64,000 nucleotides of DNA, from NCBI GenBank assembly GCA_947489325.1, contig CANLDA010000002.1, positions 62,001 through 126,000 of the forward strand, in the 5' to 3' direction. The DNA is from an uncultured Paracoccaceae bacterium (GTDB lineage: Bacteria > Pseudomonadota > Alphaproteobacteria > Rhodobacterales > Rhodobacteraceae). Positions 54,509 through 62,607 of this stretch are shown here, piece by piece. The notes below the pieces were generated by a model, which searched no databases, was not told the origin of the DNA, and saw only the letters and a program-made list of their open reading frames with translations. The number at the start of each line of letters is the position of its first letter. Within the stretch, counting starts at the first letter, position 1. Position numbers and translations under genes: made by a program.

Positions 54509-56331
54509 TATTCGACGGTCACAGATTTCGCGAGATTGCGTGGCTGATCCACATCGGTGCCTTTGGCAACGGCGGTGTAATAGGCCAGCAGCTGAGCAGG
54601 CAATGCATAAAGGATCGGGGACAAGATCGGGTTGACCTCTGGCATGATGATCGTACTCCAGACACCTTCGCCTGCGATCTCATGGCCTTTGCGGTCGGTG
54701 ATCAAAAGCACCTTACCTTTACGCGCCATGACTTCTTGCATGTTGGACACTGATTTATCAAAGAGGTTGTCGCGCGGGGCCATGATGACCACGGGCACCT
54801 TTTTGTCCACAAGTGCGATGGGGCCGTGTTTCAGCTCCCCCGATGCATAAGCTTCGGCATGTATATAGCTGATCTCTTTCAGTTTTAATGCGCCTTCTAG
54901 AGCCAAAGGATACATCAAGCCGCGTCCCAAAAACAGAATGTCTTGTGCTTCGGACAGACGGCGGGCAGCACGTTCCATGGTGTCATTCAAGGTCAGCGCG
55001 CTGTTTAGAACTCCAGGTAATCCACGCAGATCAGACAGTGTGTCGATAATCATTTCCGGGCTTTGGGTTCCACGATCGCTTGCGGCCTTAAGGGCGGTCA
55101 ACAACAAGACGGTCAACTGACATGTAAAGGCCTTGGTGGAGGCCACGCCAATTTCCGTGCCTGCAAGGATTGGCAGCACAAGATCGCTTTCGCGTGCAAT
55201 GCTGCTTTCAGGGACATTGACGACGGAAATGATTTTATCAGCGCGTCCCTGACAATAGCGCAGGGCTGCAAGCGTGTCAGCGGTTTCGCCGGATTGGCTT
55301 ACGAAAACGGCGGCTGTACGGGCAGGGATCGGAGGTTCGCGATAGCGAAATTCCGATGCGATATCGACCTCTACCGGAATCCCGGCAAGCTGTTCAAACC
55401 AGTATTTTGCAGTCAAGCAGGCGTAAAAGGCTGTGCCACATGCCACCATGGTCAAGCGGTCAATATCTTTGAAATCAATGCTTTGTCCGGGTAAAGAGAT
55501 CGAATTCCCATCTTGCCCCAGATAATATTTGATCGCTTCAGAGATCACGGTGGGTTGTTCGGCGATTTCCTTGGCCATGAAATGCTTATGGCCGCCTTTG
55601 TCGACTTTGGCGGCATCAACCGAAATGGTTTTCTGTTTGCGTGCAACCACAGCACCGGTTTCATCGCGGATTTCAAGTGATGTACGCGTGATAATGGCGC
55701 TGTCACCTTCGTCCAAATAGGTGATCTGGTTCGTAAAAGAAGCCAGCGCAATAGCGTCAGAACCGACGTACATTTCGCCATCCCCATGGCCAATTGCCAA
55801 TGGCGAGCCCTTACGGGCGGCGACAATCAGGTCCTCTTCGTCCTCGAACAAAAAGGCGAGGGCAAAAGCCCCATCAAGACGCGTCAGGGTTTTATGGGCA
55901 GCATCGACGGGCGACATTCCCTGATCCAGGTATTTGCGCGTTAGCAGCACAATGGTTTCCGTGTCCGTATCGGTGACAAAATTGATGCCATCCTCTGACA
56001 ACTCTGCACGTAGATCGCGAAAATTCTCAATGATGCCATTGTGAACAACGGCAACTGTTCCGGCTTGATGCGGGTGGGCATTGTCCACCGTTGGTGCGCC
56101 ATGTGTGGCCCAGCGTGTATGACCAATTCCGGCCTTGCCGCGAAGCGGGTTGTGGACCAGCAGATCCGACAGATTGACCAGCTTGCCGACCGCGCGCCGA
56201 CGGTCAAGTTGCCCCTCATACACCGTCGCAATACCCGCACTGTCATAGCCGCGATATTCAAGCCGCTTTAGGGCTTCAACCAACATAGGGGCCGCTTCAT
56301 GATTGCTTAGAACGCCAACAATACCACACAT
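54508..56331 (-). CDS. glmS: Glutamine-fructose-6-phosphate aminotransferase (isomerizing)
   Basis: The 607-residue enzyme starts MCGIVGVLSNHEAAPMLVEAL with nucleophile Cys2 of the glutaminase domain (1-240), followed by two SIS sugar-isomerase domains (SQSGETADTLAAL; STKAFTCQLTVLLL) and the C-terminal LPAQLLAYYTAVAKGTDVDQPRNLAKSVTVE. It makes glucosamine-6-phosphate, feeding UDP-GlcNAc for peptidoglycan and lipid A. Start and glmU stop share one base, so the two hexosamine genes are tightly coupled. No glmS ribozyme is present. Confidence 0.98.
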   Translation of the reverse strand: MCGIVGVLSNHEAAPMLVEALKRLEYRGYDSAGIATVYEGQLDRRRAVGKLVNLSDLLVHNPLRGKAGIGHTRWATHGAPTVDNAHPHQAGTVAVVHNGIIENFRDLRAELSEDGINFVTDTDTETIVLLTRKYLDQGMSPVDAAHKTLTRLDGAFALAFLFEDEEDLIVAARKGSPLAIGHGDGEMYVGSDAIALASFTNQITYLDEGDSAIITRTSLEIRDETGAVVARKQKTISVDAAKVDKGGHKHFMAKEIAEQPTVISEAIKYYLGQDGNSISLPGQSIDFKDIDRLTMVACGTAFYACLTAKYWFEQLAGIPVEVDIASEFRYREPPIPARTAAVFVSQSGETADTLAALRYCQGRADKIISVVNVPESSIARESDLVLPILAGTEIGVASTKAFTCQLTVLLLTALKAASDRGTQSPEMIIDTLSDLRGLPGVLNSALTLNDTMERAARRLSEAQDILFLGRGLMYPLALEGALKLKEISYIHAEAYASGELKHGPIALVDKKVPVVIMAPRDNLFDKSVSNMQEVMARKGKVLLITDRKGHEIAGEGVWSTIIMPEVNPILSPILYALPAQLLAYYTAVAKGTDVDQPRNLAKSVTVE

Positions 56332-57689
56332 TAATCAGCATCCTTTTGCAATTTTTGTTTCTTTTTCTTTAACATTTCGAACAATTTTCGAGAAAACCCA
56401 GCTTTGTTTTCTTGCGGTGTACGCGATAGAGCCAATGCGTCGTCTTCTACGTTTTTTGTAATGACAGACCCGCTGGCGGTCATAGCGCCATTGCCGATGG
56501 TCACGGGGGCGACAAGCATGGTGTTAGAGCCGATAAAGGCGCCTTCGCCGATAACCGTACGATGCTTCATCACGCCATCGTAATTGCAGGTAATAGTGCC
56601 TGCACCGATGTTTGATTTTGCTCCAACAGAGGCATCACCGATATAGGTCAGATGATTAACCTTTGCACCTTCGTGAATTTCTGCGTTCTTGATTTCTACG
56701 AAATTGCCAATGCGTGTGTGTTCGGACAGCTCTGCACCGGGACGCAGGCGCGCATAGGGGCCAACAACCGATCCGCGTGACACGTGGCACCCTTCCAGAT
56801 GTGAAAAGGCACGCAGGTGAACGCCACTTTCAACGGTCACATCCGAGCCGAAAAATACATGCGGCTCCACAATAGTGTCCCGTCCGATCACCGTATCATG
56901 GGCAAGCCATGTGGTGGCCGGATCAACTAAGGTCACGCCATCTTCCATAAGCATTGCGCGAGCACGGGTCTGAAATGTCTGTTCGGCTTGTGCCAGATGG
57001 GCACGGGAATTCACGCCCAGTGTTTCGACCTCGTCACAAGAAACAGCAGTGGCTGAGAGGCCACGGTTGCGCGCTTCTTTAACGATGTCTGTCAGATAGA
57101 TTTCGCCTTGGGCATTGTTGTTATCAAGCGCATCCAATAGTGTGAAGAGAACGATACCGTCAACCAACATTACACCGCTATTACAAAATGTTACACCGCG
57201 TTGTTTATCTGATGCGTCAGCGAATTCTACGATTTCTTTCAGGTTGTCGCCATCCATGATCAGACGACCATATTTTCCGGGATCGGCAGCCTCAAAGCCC
57301 AGCACCACAACAGCATTGTCACGTCGTGCCGTGACCATAGTCTCAAGCGTTTCTGGTTGAACAAAGGGTGTATCCCCAAACAGAACAATCACATCGCCTT
57401 CAAATCCGGCAAGGGCGTCGCGACATACTTTTACGGCATGCCCGGTGCCGTTCTGTTCTTCTTGCAAAACGATCTGTGCGTCGGGGTCATGTGCCTGAGC
57501 TGCGTTCTTGACGTCGTCAAAGCCGTGACCTGCCACCACGATTGTGCGTTCAGGCTCAAGCGTGGCCCCAGCCTTCATCGCATGCACAAGCATGGGCGCC
57601 CCGGCGATCTGGTGCAGAACTTTGGGCATGTCCGAGTTCATGCGGGTGCCTTTACCGGCGGCCAGAATGACGAGTGCGATGCTGCTCAT
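56331..57689 (-). CDS. glmU: Bifunctional UDP-N-acetylglucosamine pyrophosphorylase / glucosamine-1-phosphate N-acetyltransferase
   Basis: The 452-residue enzyme has an N-terminal nucleotidyltransferase (LAAGKGTRMNSDMPKVLH; GDTPFV; GEIYLTDIV) to about residue 225 and a left-handed beta-helix C-terminal acetyltransferase (hexapeptide repeats; NFVEIKNAEIHEGAKVNHLTYIGDASVGAKSNIGAGTITCNYDG). It makes UDP-GlcNAc from glucosamine-1-phosphate. The start at ATG 57689 (MSSIALVILAAGKG) was chosen; the frame is open to 58001 but that part is not family-like. First gene of the glmU-glmS-PNPOx-alkD chain. Confidence 0.97.
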   Translation of the reverse strand: MSSIALVILAAGKGTRMNSDMPKVLHQIAGAPMLVHAMKAGATLEPERTIVVAGHGFDDVKNAAQAHDPDAQIVLQEEQNGTGHAVKVCRDALAGFEGDVIVLFGDTPFVQPETLETMVTARRDNAVVVLGFEAADPGKYGRLIMDGDNLKEIVEFADASDKQRGVTFCNSGVMLVDGIVLFTLLDALDNNNAQGEIYLTDIVKEARNRGLSATAVSCDEVETLGVNSRAHLAQAEQTFQTRARAMLMEDGVTLVDPATTWLAHDTVIGRDTIVEPHVFFGSDVTVESGVHLRAFSHLEGCHVSRGSVVGPYARLRPGAELSEHTRIGNFVEIKNAEIHEGAKVNHLTYIGDASVGAKSNIGAGTITCNYDGVMKHRTVIGEGAFIGSNTMLVAPVTIGNGAMTASGSVITKNVEDDALALSRTPQENKAGFSRKLFEMLKKKKQKLQKDAD

Positions 57690-57837
57690 ATGTTTTTCTC
57701 GTGGTAAATTCGTTGTGGCCGTTTTATCCGGATATACGCAGGGTGCAAGGTCGCGCGGCATCAAACATGGTTGCGGGTTGTAACAGCAATTGGCGAGAAT
57801 ACGCCGTAGGGTCAAATGAAAAGGGCGGGCAGTACGT

Positions 57838-58500
57838 ATGAAAACAGTGATTTTTGATCTGGATGGGACGCTTGCAGACACCAGTGGCGATCTGATTGCA
57901 GCCGCAAACCATTGCTTTCGCGTCATGGGGCATGGCGACGTGTTGTGTATGAACGCTGATGCCGGGGTGGCGTTGCGTGGCGGGCGTATGATGCTTGGCA
58001 CCGGACTAAGGCGCCTTGATCTTTTTGATACGGCTGTGGTGGATCAATATTATCCCGTGCTGCTAGAGGCCTATGGACAAGCAATTTCGGTACATACACG
58101 GATGTATGACGGCGCACTTGATGCGGTAGAGCGCCTGCGTGCTGCAGGGTACGGCGTGGGGATTTGCACCAACAAACCCGAGGGATTGGCAGAGCAGTTG
58201 ATGCGTGACCTTGGGGCGCGGGATGCATTTGGGGCGCTGGTAGGGGCCGATACTTTGCCCGTGCGCAAACCGAACCCTGATCCACTTCGTGAAACTGTGC
58301 GACGTTTGGGCGGGGATCAGGCGCAAACTTTATTGGTTGGTGACAGCGACACAGACCATAATACGGCCCGTGCGGCAGGTGTGCCCAGTGTTCTGGTCAC
58401 ATTTGGCCCCAGCGGTGAGGATATGGCGGCGCTGGAGCCGGATGCTTTATTACATGATTATGCCGCGTTGGATCAGGTGGTGCGCGCATTGATCGGCTGA
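57838..58500 (+). CDS. gph: HAD family phosphatase, phosphoglycolate phosphatase-like
   Basis: The 220-residue HAD hydrolase has motif I FDLDGTLADTSGDL, motif II in GICTNKPEG, motif III Lys in RKPNPDPL and motif IV VGDSDTDHNTARAAG. Such proteins dephosphorylate 2-phosphoglycolate, but specificity is not proven. It diverges from glmU over 148 bp. Its last 28 bases overlap the 3' end of the opposite-strand MmgE/PrpD gene. Confidence 0.88.
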   Translation: MKTVIFDLDGTLADTSGDLIAAANHCFRVMGHGDVLCMNADAGVALRGGRMMLGTGLRRLDLFDTAVVDQYYPVLLEAYGQAISVHTRMYDGALDAVERLRAAGYGVGICTNKPEGLAEQLMRDLGARDAFGALVGADTLPVRKPNPDPLRETVRRLGGDQAQTLLVGDSDTDHNTARAAGVPSVLVTFGPSGEDMAALEPDALLHDYAALDQVVRALIG

Positions 58501-59798
58501 AAGAGCTGATCAGTCAGTGGTGTAAGACCCGTTTCTGCAAGGTTTGAAAGCGCCTTTTCGATGGCATTCGCACGGGTTTCGCCCAGTACGGGATCGGCAA
58601 GGCCATGGAATTTGTCGCGCAACTCGGCCTCACTTGGTGGCGCGGTCGGGTCCCAGCGGGGCTCCATCCAGTTGCCATCATGACGTGTGCCATCGCGCAG
58701 GATCAAAGACACCCGCGCAAGGCGTCGTTGGGGAAAGACGCTGTTGGCGTGGTTGTCCTCGTGCATTTCCATCGCATTGGACAGGCGCAAGACCTCTGGA
58801 TCATTCAGCGCATCATCAAAGGCCACATCCGCAGGGGTCACATCACCGCGCACAAGGGCCACGGCGGTGGGAAAGGATGTGGAGTATTGCGCGGCATCCG
58901 CCTCTTTCGGGTTTTGCATCGCAAGGCGCACGCTTTCGTGGAAGGTGTGAACCTCGATCTTGGCGATCTGGTCGGAGGTGATGTTGTGCGCACGTTGCAA
59001 TGTCAGCGCGCCCTCGATTGGGGCCTGTGCCCAGCGACAGACCGGGTAGGGTTTGTAGTACTGTTCCAAACTGTACCAGCGTTCACCAAGGTCAGCCCAG
59101 TATTCAGGAGCCTGTTCCACCGTGATGGCCGGCGCGCCAGTGAAACCCTTGGCTGCCAGGCGCAGGGCAGAGGTGCCGCACATCGCCCCCCAGCCAGAGC
59201 CATCTTTAACCATGGTTGGATAATCAATGCAGCGCATCATCTGGCTGCGTGGGCCATGGTATTCCGCAATACCCAGCGCGTGACGCGTGGTTTCAGGGTC
59301 TAATCCCATCAGACGTGCACCCGCCGCCGTTGCTGTTACGCCGCCCCAGCTGCCAGAGGTGTGATAATCCGGCACTGTGCCATGTTGTGCAACAGAGGCA
59401 CGTGCGCCAAATTCATAGCCCATCACGATGGCGGCCAGAAATTCTTGCCCTGATACCTGTTCGTGATGGGCCACCATCAGGGCAGATGCAAACAAGGGGC
59501 AGCCAATATGGCCTTTGGCCGGATTAAACCCATCATGGCCATCCACAGAATCAATGGTCATGCCTGCGGCTAATGCGGTGCCGGGCAGGCTTGCACTGCG
59601 ATGATCAAACAACATGGGGTGGGGGCCGCCAAAATCCTCTGACGCGTGATCGCGGATAATCCGGGACAATCGTGTTTGCGTGCCCGCTGCGGCCACGCCG
59701 ATCAAATCCAAAAGGTTCAGTTCTGCTCGTTGTTGCACGGCCGGACTGAGGTCCTGCCAACGCAGATCATGGATGAAAGACAGTGGAGAGGCAGACAT
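58473..59798 (-). CDS. MmgE/PrpD family protein (2-methylcitrate dehydratase / cis-aconitate decarboxylase fold)
   Basis: The 441-residue protein shows the MmgE/PrpD layout: LNLLDLIGVAAAGTQT, SVDGHDGFNPAKGHIGCPLFASAL, VMGYEFGARASVAQH, YHTSGSWGGVTATAAGARLMGLD, and the C-terminal domain with KPYPVCRWAQAPIEGAL. Relatives dehydrate 2-methylcitrate or decarboxylate cis-aconitate, but no prpB, prpC or propionate genes are adjacent, so the substrate is open. It converges on gph with a 28-base overlap. Confidence 0.9.
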   Translation of the reverse strand: MSASPLSFIHDLRWQDLSPAVQQRAELNLLDLIGVAAAGTQTRLSRIIRDHASEDFGGPHPMLFDHRSASLPGTALAAGMTIDSVDGHDGFNPAKGHIGCPLFASALMVAHHEQVSGQEFLAAIVMGYEFGARASVAQHGTVPDYHTSGSWGGVTATAAGARLMGLDPETTRHALGIAEYHGPRSQMMRCIDYPTMVKDGSGWGAMCGTSALRLAAKGFTGAPAITVEQAPEYWADLGERWYSLEQYYKPYPVCRWAQAPIEGALTLQRAHNITSDQIAKIEVHTFHESVRLAMQNPKEADAAQYSTSFPTAVALVRGDVTPADVAFDDALNDPEVLRLSNAMEMHEDNHANSVFPQRRLARVSLILRDGTRHDGNWMEPRWDPTAPPSEAELRDKFHGLADPVLGETRANAIEKALSNLAETGLTPLTDQLFQPINARTT

Positions 59799-59989
59799 CA
59801 GAAACCCTTTCGTACAGATGATGTTTTCAGACTAGGTCGTCAAAGCGCGTGCGCAGGTGGTTTTGCGACGTCTCGTGTCGCTTTGGGATGCATGAGCACT
59901 GATTGCGAATTGAAATTGCGCGTTTTGAATTCATGAAACTGCATAACGGGACGTTGACCTTTTTTGGTAAGCATCTCAAAAGTGACTTT

Positions 59990-61183
59990 ATGAATGAGAT
60001 ATTTACCGGAAATTTCACCCAGCAAGAACCTATTCCCGAAGAGGGGATTGAGGCTGCGCTGAATGTTATGCGCAGTGGACGGCTGCATCGCTATAACCTT
60101 GCCGTGGGCGAGGACGGGGAGACAGCGCTGTTGGAGCAGGAATTCGCCGCACAAGTTGGGGCGAAATACTGTCTGGCCGTGGCCTCGGGCGGATATGCGA
60201 TGGGGGCTGCCCTGCGTGCGATGGGAATTGGGGCTGGTGACAAGGTTTTGACCAATGCCTTTACGCTGGCACCTGTGCCTGGCGCGATCGCCGCCGTGGG
60301 GGCAACGCCAGTGTTTGTTGGCGTGACCGAAGGTTTGGTGATTGATCTGGAGGATCTTGAGGCCAAGGCCGATCAGGCCAGCGTTTTAATGTTGAGTCAC
60401 ATGCGCGGGCATATCTGCGATATGGAAGCCCTTATGGCGATCTGTACGCGCTACGACATACGCGTGATCGAGGATTGCGCCCATACGATGGGGGCAAAAT
60501 GGAAGGATACATGGTCCGGGCGTTGGGGCACAATGGCCTGTTATTCCACCCAAACCTATAAGCACGTGAATTCTGGCGAGGGGGGCTTGCTGATTTCAGA
60601 TGATGCCGAGTTGATGGCGCGGGCGACGATCTTGTCGGGGTCTTATATGCTCTATGAACGTCACCTTGCATCGCCTCCGGCCGAGGTGTTTGAGCGCATC
60701 AAGTATCACACGCCCAATGTCTCAGGACGTATGGACCATCTGCGTGCTGCAATCCTGCGTCCGCAATTGCGCGCTTTGGATACGCAATCGGCAGCGTGGA
60801 ATGAACGTTATGGCGTGATGGAAAGTGGATTGCGCAACACGCCGGGCTTGCAGATTGTGGAGCGCCCGGAAGAAGAAACCTTTGTCGGGTCGTCGTTTCA
60901 ATTCCTGTTGTTGGATTGGTCTGAGGATAAAATTCACGATGTATTGGCGCGTTGTGGCGCCCGTGGTGTTGAATTGAAATGGTTTGGCGGCAAGGAACCC
61001 GTAGCCTTTACCTCTCGCTATGACAGTTGGCGATATGCGCCATCCGAGCCAATGCCTGCGTCAGATCGTGTGTTGGCGGGTGTTGTGGATATTCGCATTC
61101 CTCTGACATTCAGTATCGAAGATTGCGCCCAAATTGCCCGGATCATTCGATCCGAGGTTGGCGCGGTGTATCAAGGCATATGA
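59990..61183 (+). CDS. DegT/DnrJ/EryC1/StrS family aminotransferase
   Basis: The 397-residue PLP enzyme has LAVASGGYAMGAALRAMGI, the EDCAHTMGA Asp motif, YSTQTYKHVNSGEGGLL with the expected Schiff-base Lys191, and NVSGRMDHLRAAILRPQL. The family makes amino-sugars or scyllo-inosamine-type products, yet no sugar-nucleotide genes adjoin it. Its partner substrate is unknown. The start is uncertain: ATG 59990 (MNEIFTGNFT) is used, and in-frame starts at 59933 and 59903 would add 19-29 residues with no ribosome binding site. A terminator follows. Confidence 0.88.
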   Translation: MNEIFTGNFTQQEPIPEEGIEAALNVMRSGRLHRYNLAVGEDGETALLEQEFAAQVGAKYCLAVASGGYAMGAALRAMGIGAGDKVLTNAFTLAPVPGAIAAVGATPVFVGVTEGLVIDLEDLEAKADQASVLMLSHMRGHICDMEALMAICTRYDIRVIEDCAHTMGAKWKDTWSGRWGTMACYSTQTYKHVNSGEGGLLISDDAELMARATILSGSYMLYERHLASPPAEVFERIKYHTPNVSGRMDHLRAAILRPQLRALDTQSAAWNERYGVMESGLRNTPGLQIVERPEEETFVGSSFQFLLLDWSEDKIHDVLARCGARGVELKWFGGKEPVAFTSRYDSWRYAPSEPMPASDRVLAGVVDIRIPLTFSIEDCAQIARIIRSEVGAVYQGI

Positions 61184-61189
61184 CTTAAG

Positions 61190-61213
61190 AAGAGGGGCTC
61201 CCGCCCCTCTTTT
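61190..61213 (+). terminator. Terminator of the DegT-family gene
   Basis: AAGAGGGGC, a four-base loop and GCCCCTCTT form a nine-pair stem running into TTT, six bases past the stop. Confidence 0.85.
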
Positions 61214-61268
61214 CGACAGTAAACTGTCTGCAAGAGCGTTGGGCATAGCCTCGCTGTGCTCGGAAATA

Positions 61269-61331
61269 AGGGGCTTTGCCCCTCTGCGGCGAGGCCGCAT
61301 TCACCTCAGGATATTTTAGCCAAGAAGAAGC
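61269..61331 (+). repeat. Intergenic hairpin repeat copy 3 joined to a CCAAGAAGAA element
   Basis: AGGGGCTTTGCCCCTCTG (61269-61286), then TGCGGC-GAG-GCCGCA (61285-61299), then AGGATATTTTAG and CCAAGAAGAA. This is the only place where hairpin core and motif occur intact together; it links the two repeat classes. Confidence 0.85.
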
Positions 61332-61412
61332 TGCGCGCGCGATTTGTGACGCGCCGTTCTTTGGCTGTGCTTGGCTTTTTCGTTGATTGTGGAGGGGCGT
61401 TCATCTAGTTTA

Positions 61413-61426
61413 TGAACACCTGTTCA
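61413..61426. promoter_or_regulatory. Candidate operator upstream of isovaleryl-CoA dehydrogenase
   Basis: TGAACA-CC-TGTTCA is a perfect 14-base dyad 17 bases before the ATG at 61444, extended by near-symmetric GTTTA and ATAAAC flanks. The form suits a TetR-type repressor; no regulator gene is in view. Confidence 0.55.
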
Positions 61427-61443
61427 ATAAACGGAGCTGCCTC

Positions 61444-62607
61444 ATGTTCACCCATGTGATGAAATTTGATCTTGGTGAGGACGAAAATGCAATACGCGAG
61501 ATGGTGCATCGCTGGGCGCAAGAACGGGTAAAGCCGATCGCAGCTCAGGTGGATGCAGAGAATGCATTTCCTAATGAGTTGTGGCGAGAGATGGGGGAGC
61601 TTGGCCTGCTTGGGGTCACAGTGTCTGAGAAATATGGTGGGGCGGACATGTCCTATTTGGCGCATGTGGTTGCCGTTGAAGAAATAGCGCGTGCGTCGGC
61701 CTCTGTGTCATTGTCATATGGGGCGCATTCCAATCTGTGTGTGAATCAGATCAAGCTGAACGGAACCGAAACCCAGAAAGCGCAGTTTTTACCGCGTTTG
61801 GTTTCTGGAGAGCATGTCGGAGCTTTGGCAATGTCAGAGTCGGGGGCTGGGTCGGATGTCGTGTCAATGAAGTTACGGGCGGAAAAGCGCAATGATCGCT
61901 ATGTGTTGAATGGTAGCAAATACTGGATCACCAATGGGCCGGATGCAGATACTTTGGTGGTCTATGCTAAGACAAATCCAGATGCAGGCAGCAAAGGCAT
62001 CACAGCCTTTCTGATTGAAAAGGAAATGAAGGGTTTCTCTACATCCCGCCATTTTGACAAGCTGGGGATGCGCGGGTCAAACACGGCAGAGTTGGTGTTT
62101 GAAGATGTCGAAGTGCCGTTTGAGAATGTGCTGGGTGAGGAAGGTCGAGGTGTGCGGGTTCTCATGTCCGGGTTGGATTACGAGCGCGTGGTGCTGGCAG
62201 GTATTGGTGTGGGCATCATGGCGGCCTGTCTGGATGAGGTGATGCCTTACATGGTGGAGCGCAAGCAATTTGGTCAAAGTATCGGAAGTTTCCAACTGAT
62301 GCAGGGCAAGATGGCCGATATGTACACCAAGATGAATTCCGCGCGTGCCTATGTCTACGAGGCTGCCAAGGCCTGTGATCGCGGCGAAATTACCCGTCAG
62401 GATGCGGCAGCTTGCTGTCTTTATGCCTCAGAGGAGGCAATGAATGTGGCGCATCAGGCGGTGCAGGCCTTGGGTGGTGCAGGGTTTCTCTCTGATAGCC
62501 CTGTAAGCCGGATTTTCCGTGACGCCAAACTGATGGAGATCGGAGCAGGCACCAGCGAAATTCGTCGGATGCTGATTGGTCGGGAAATGATGGGGGCGAT
62601 GGGATGA
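61444..62607 (+). CDS. ivd: Isovaleryl-CoA dehydrogenase
   Basis: The 387-residue acyl-CoA dehydrogenase has [45 protein letters not shown] and [32 protein letters not shown]. The Glu usual in that last loop is missing (IGAGTSE), whereas a Glu sits in [10 protein letters not shown] (Glu247). That swap of the catalytic base is the hallmark of isovaleryl-CoA dehydrogenases. It oxidises isovaleryl-CoA to 3-methylcrotonyl-CoA in leucine breakdown, feeding the carboxylase encoded next, which it overlaps by four bases. ATG 61444 follows CGGAG. Confidence 0.95.
   Translation: MFTHVMKFDLGEDENAIREMVHRWAQERVKPIAAQVDAENAFPNELWREMGELGLLGVTVSEKYGGADMSYLAHVVAVEEIARASASVSLSYGAHSNLCVNQIKLNGTETQKAQFLPRLVSGEHVGALAMSESGAGSDVVSMKLRAEKRNDRYVLNGSKYWITNGPDADTLVVYAKTNPDAGSKGITAFLIEKEMKGFSTSRHFDKLGMRGSNTAELVFEDVEVPFENVLGEEGRGVRVLMSGLDYERVVLAGIGVGIMAACLDEVMPYMVERKQFGQSIGSFQLMQGKMADMYTKMNSARAYVYEAAKACDRGEITRQDAAACCLYASEEAMNVAHQAVQALGGAGFLSDSPVSRIFRDAKLMEIGAGTSEIRRMLIGREMMGAMG

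Noticed and set aside
57690-58001. N-terminal extension of GlmU by 104 residues
   Set aside because: It crosses the divergent promoter and the start of gph, and the canonical N-terminus LAAGKGTR begins right after ATG 57689.
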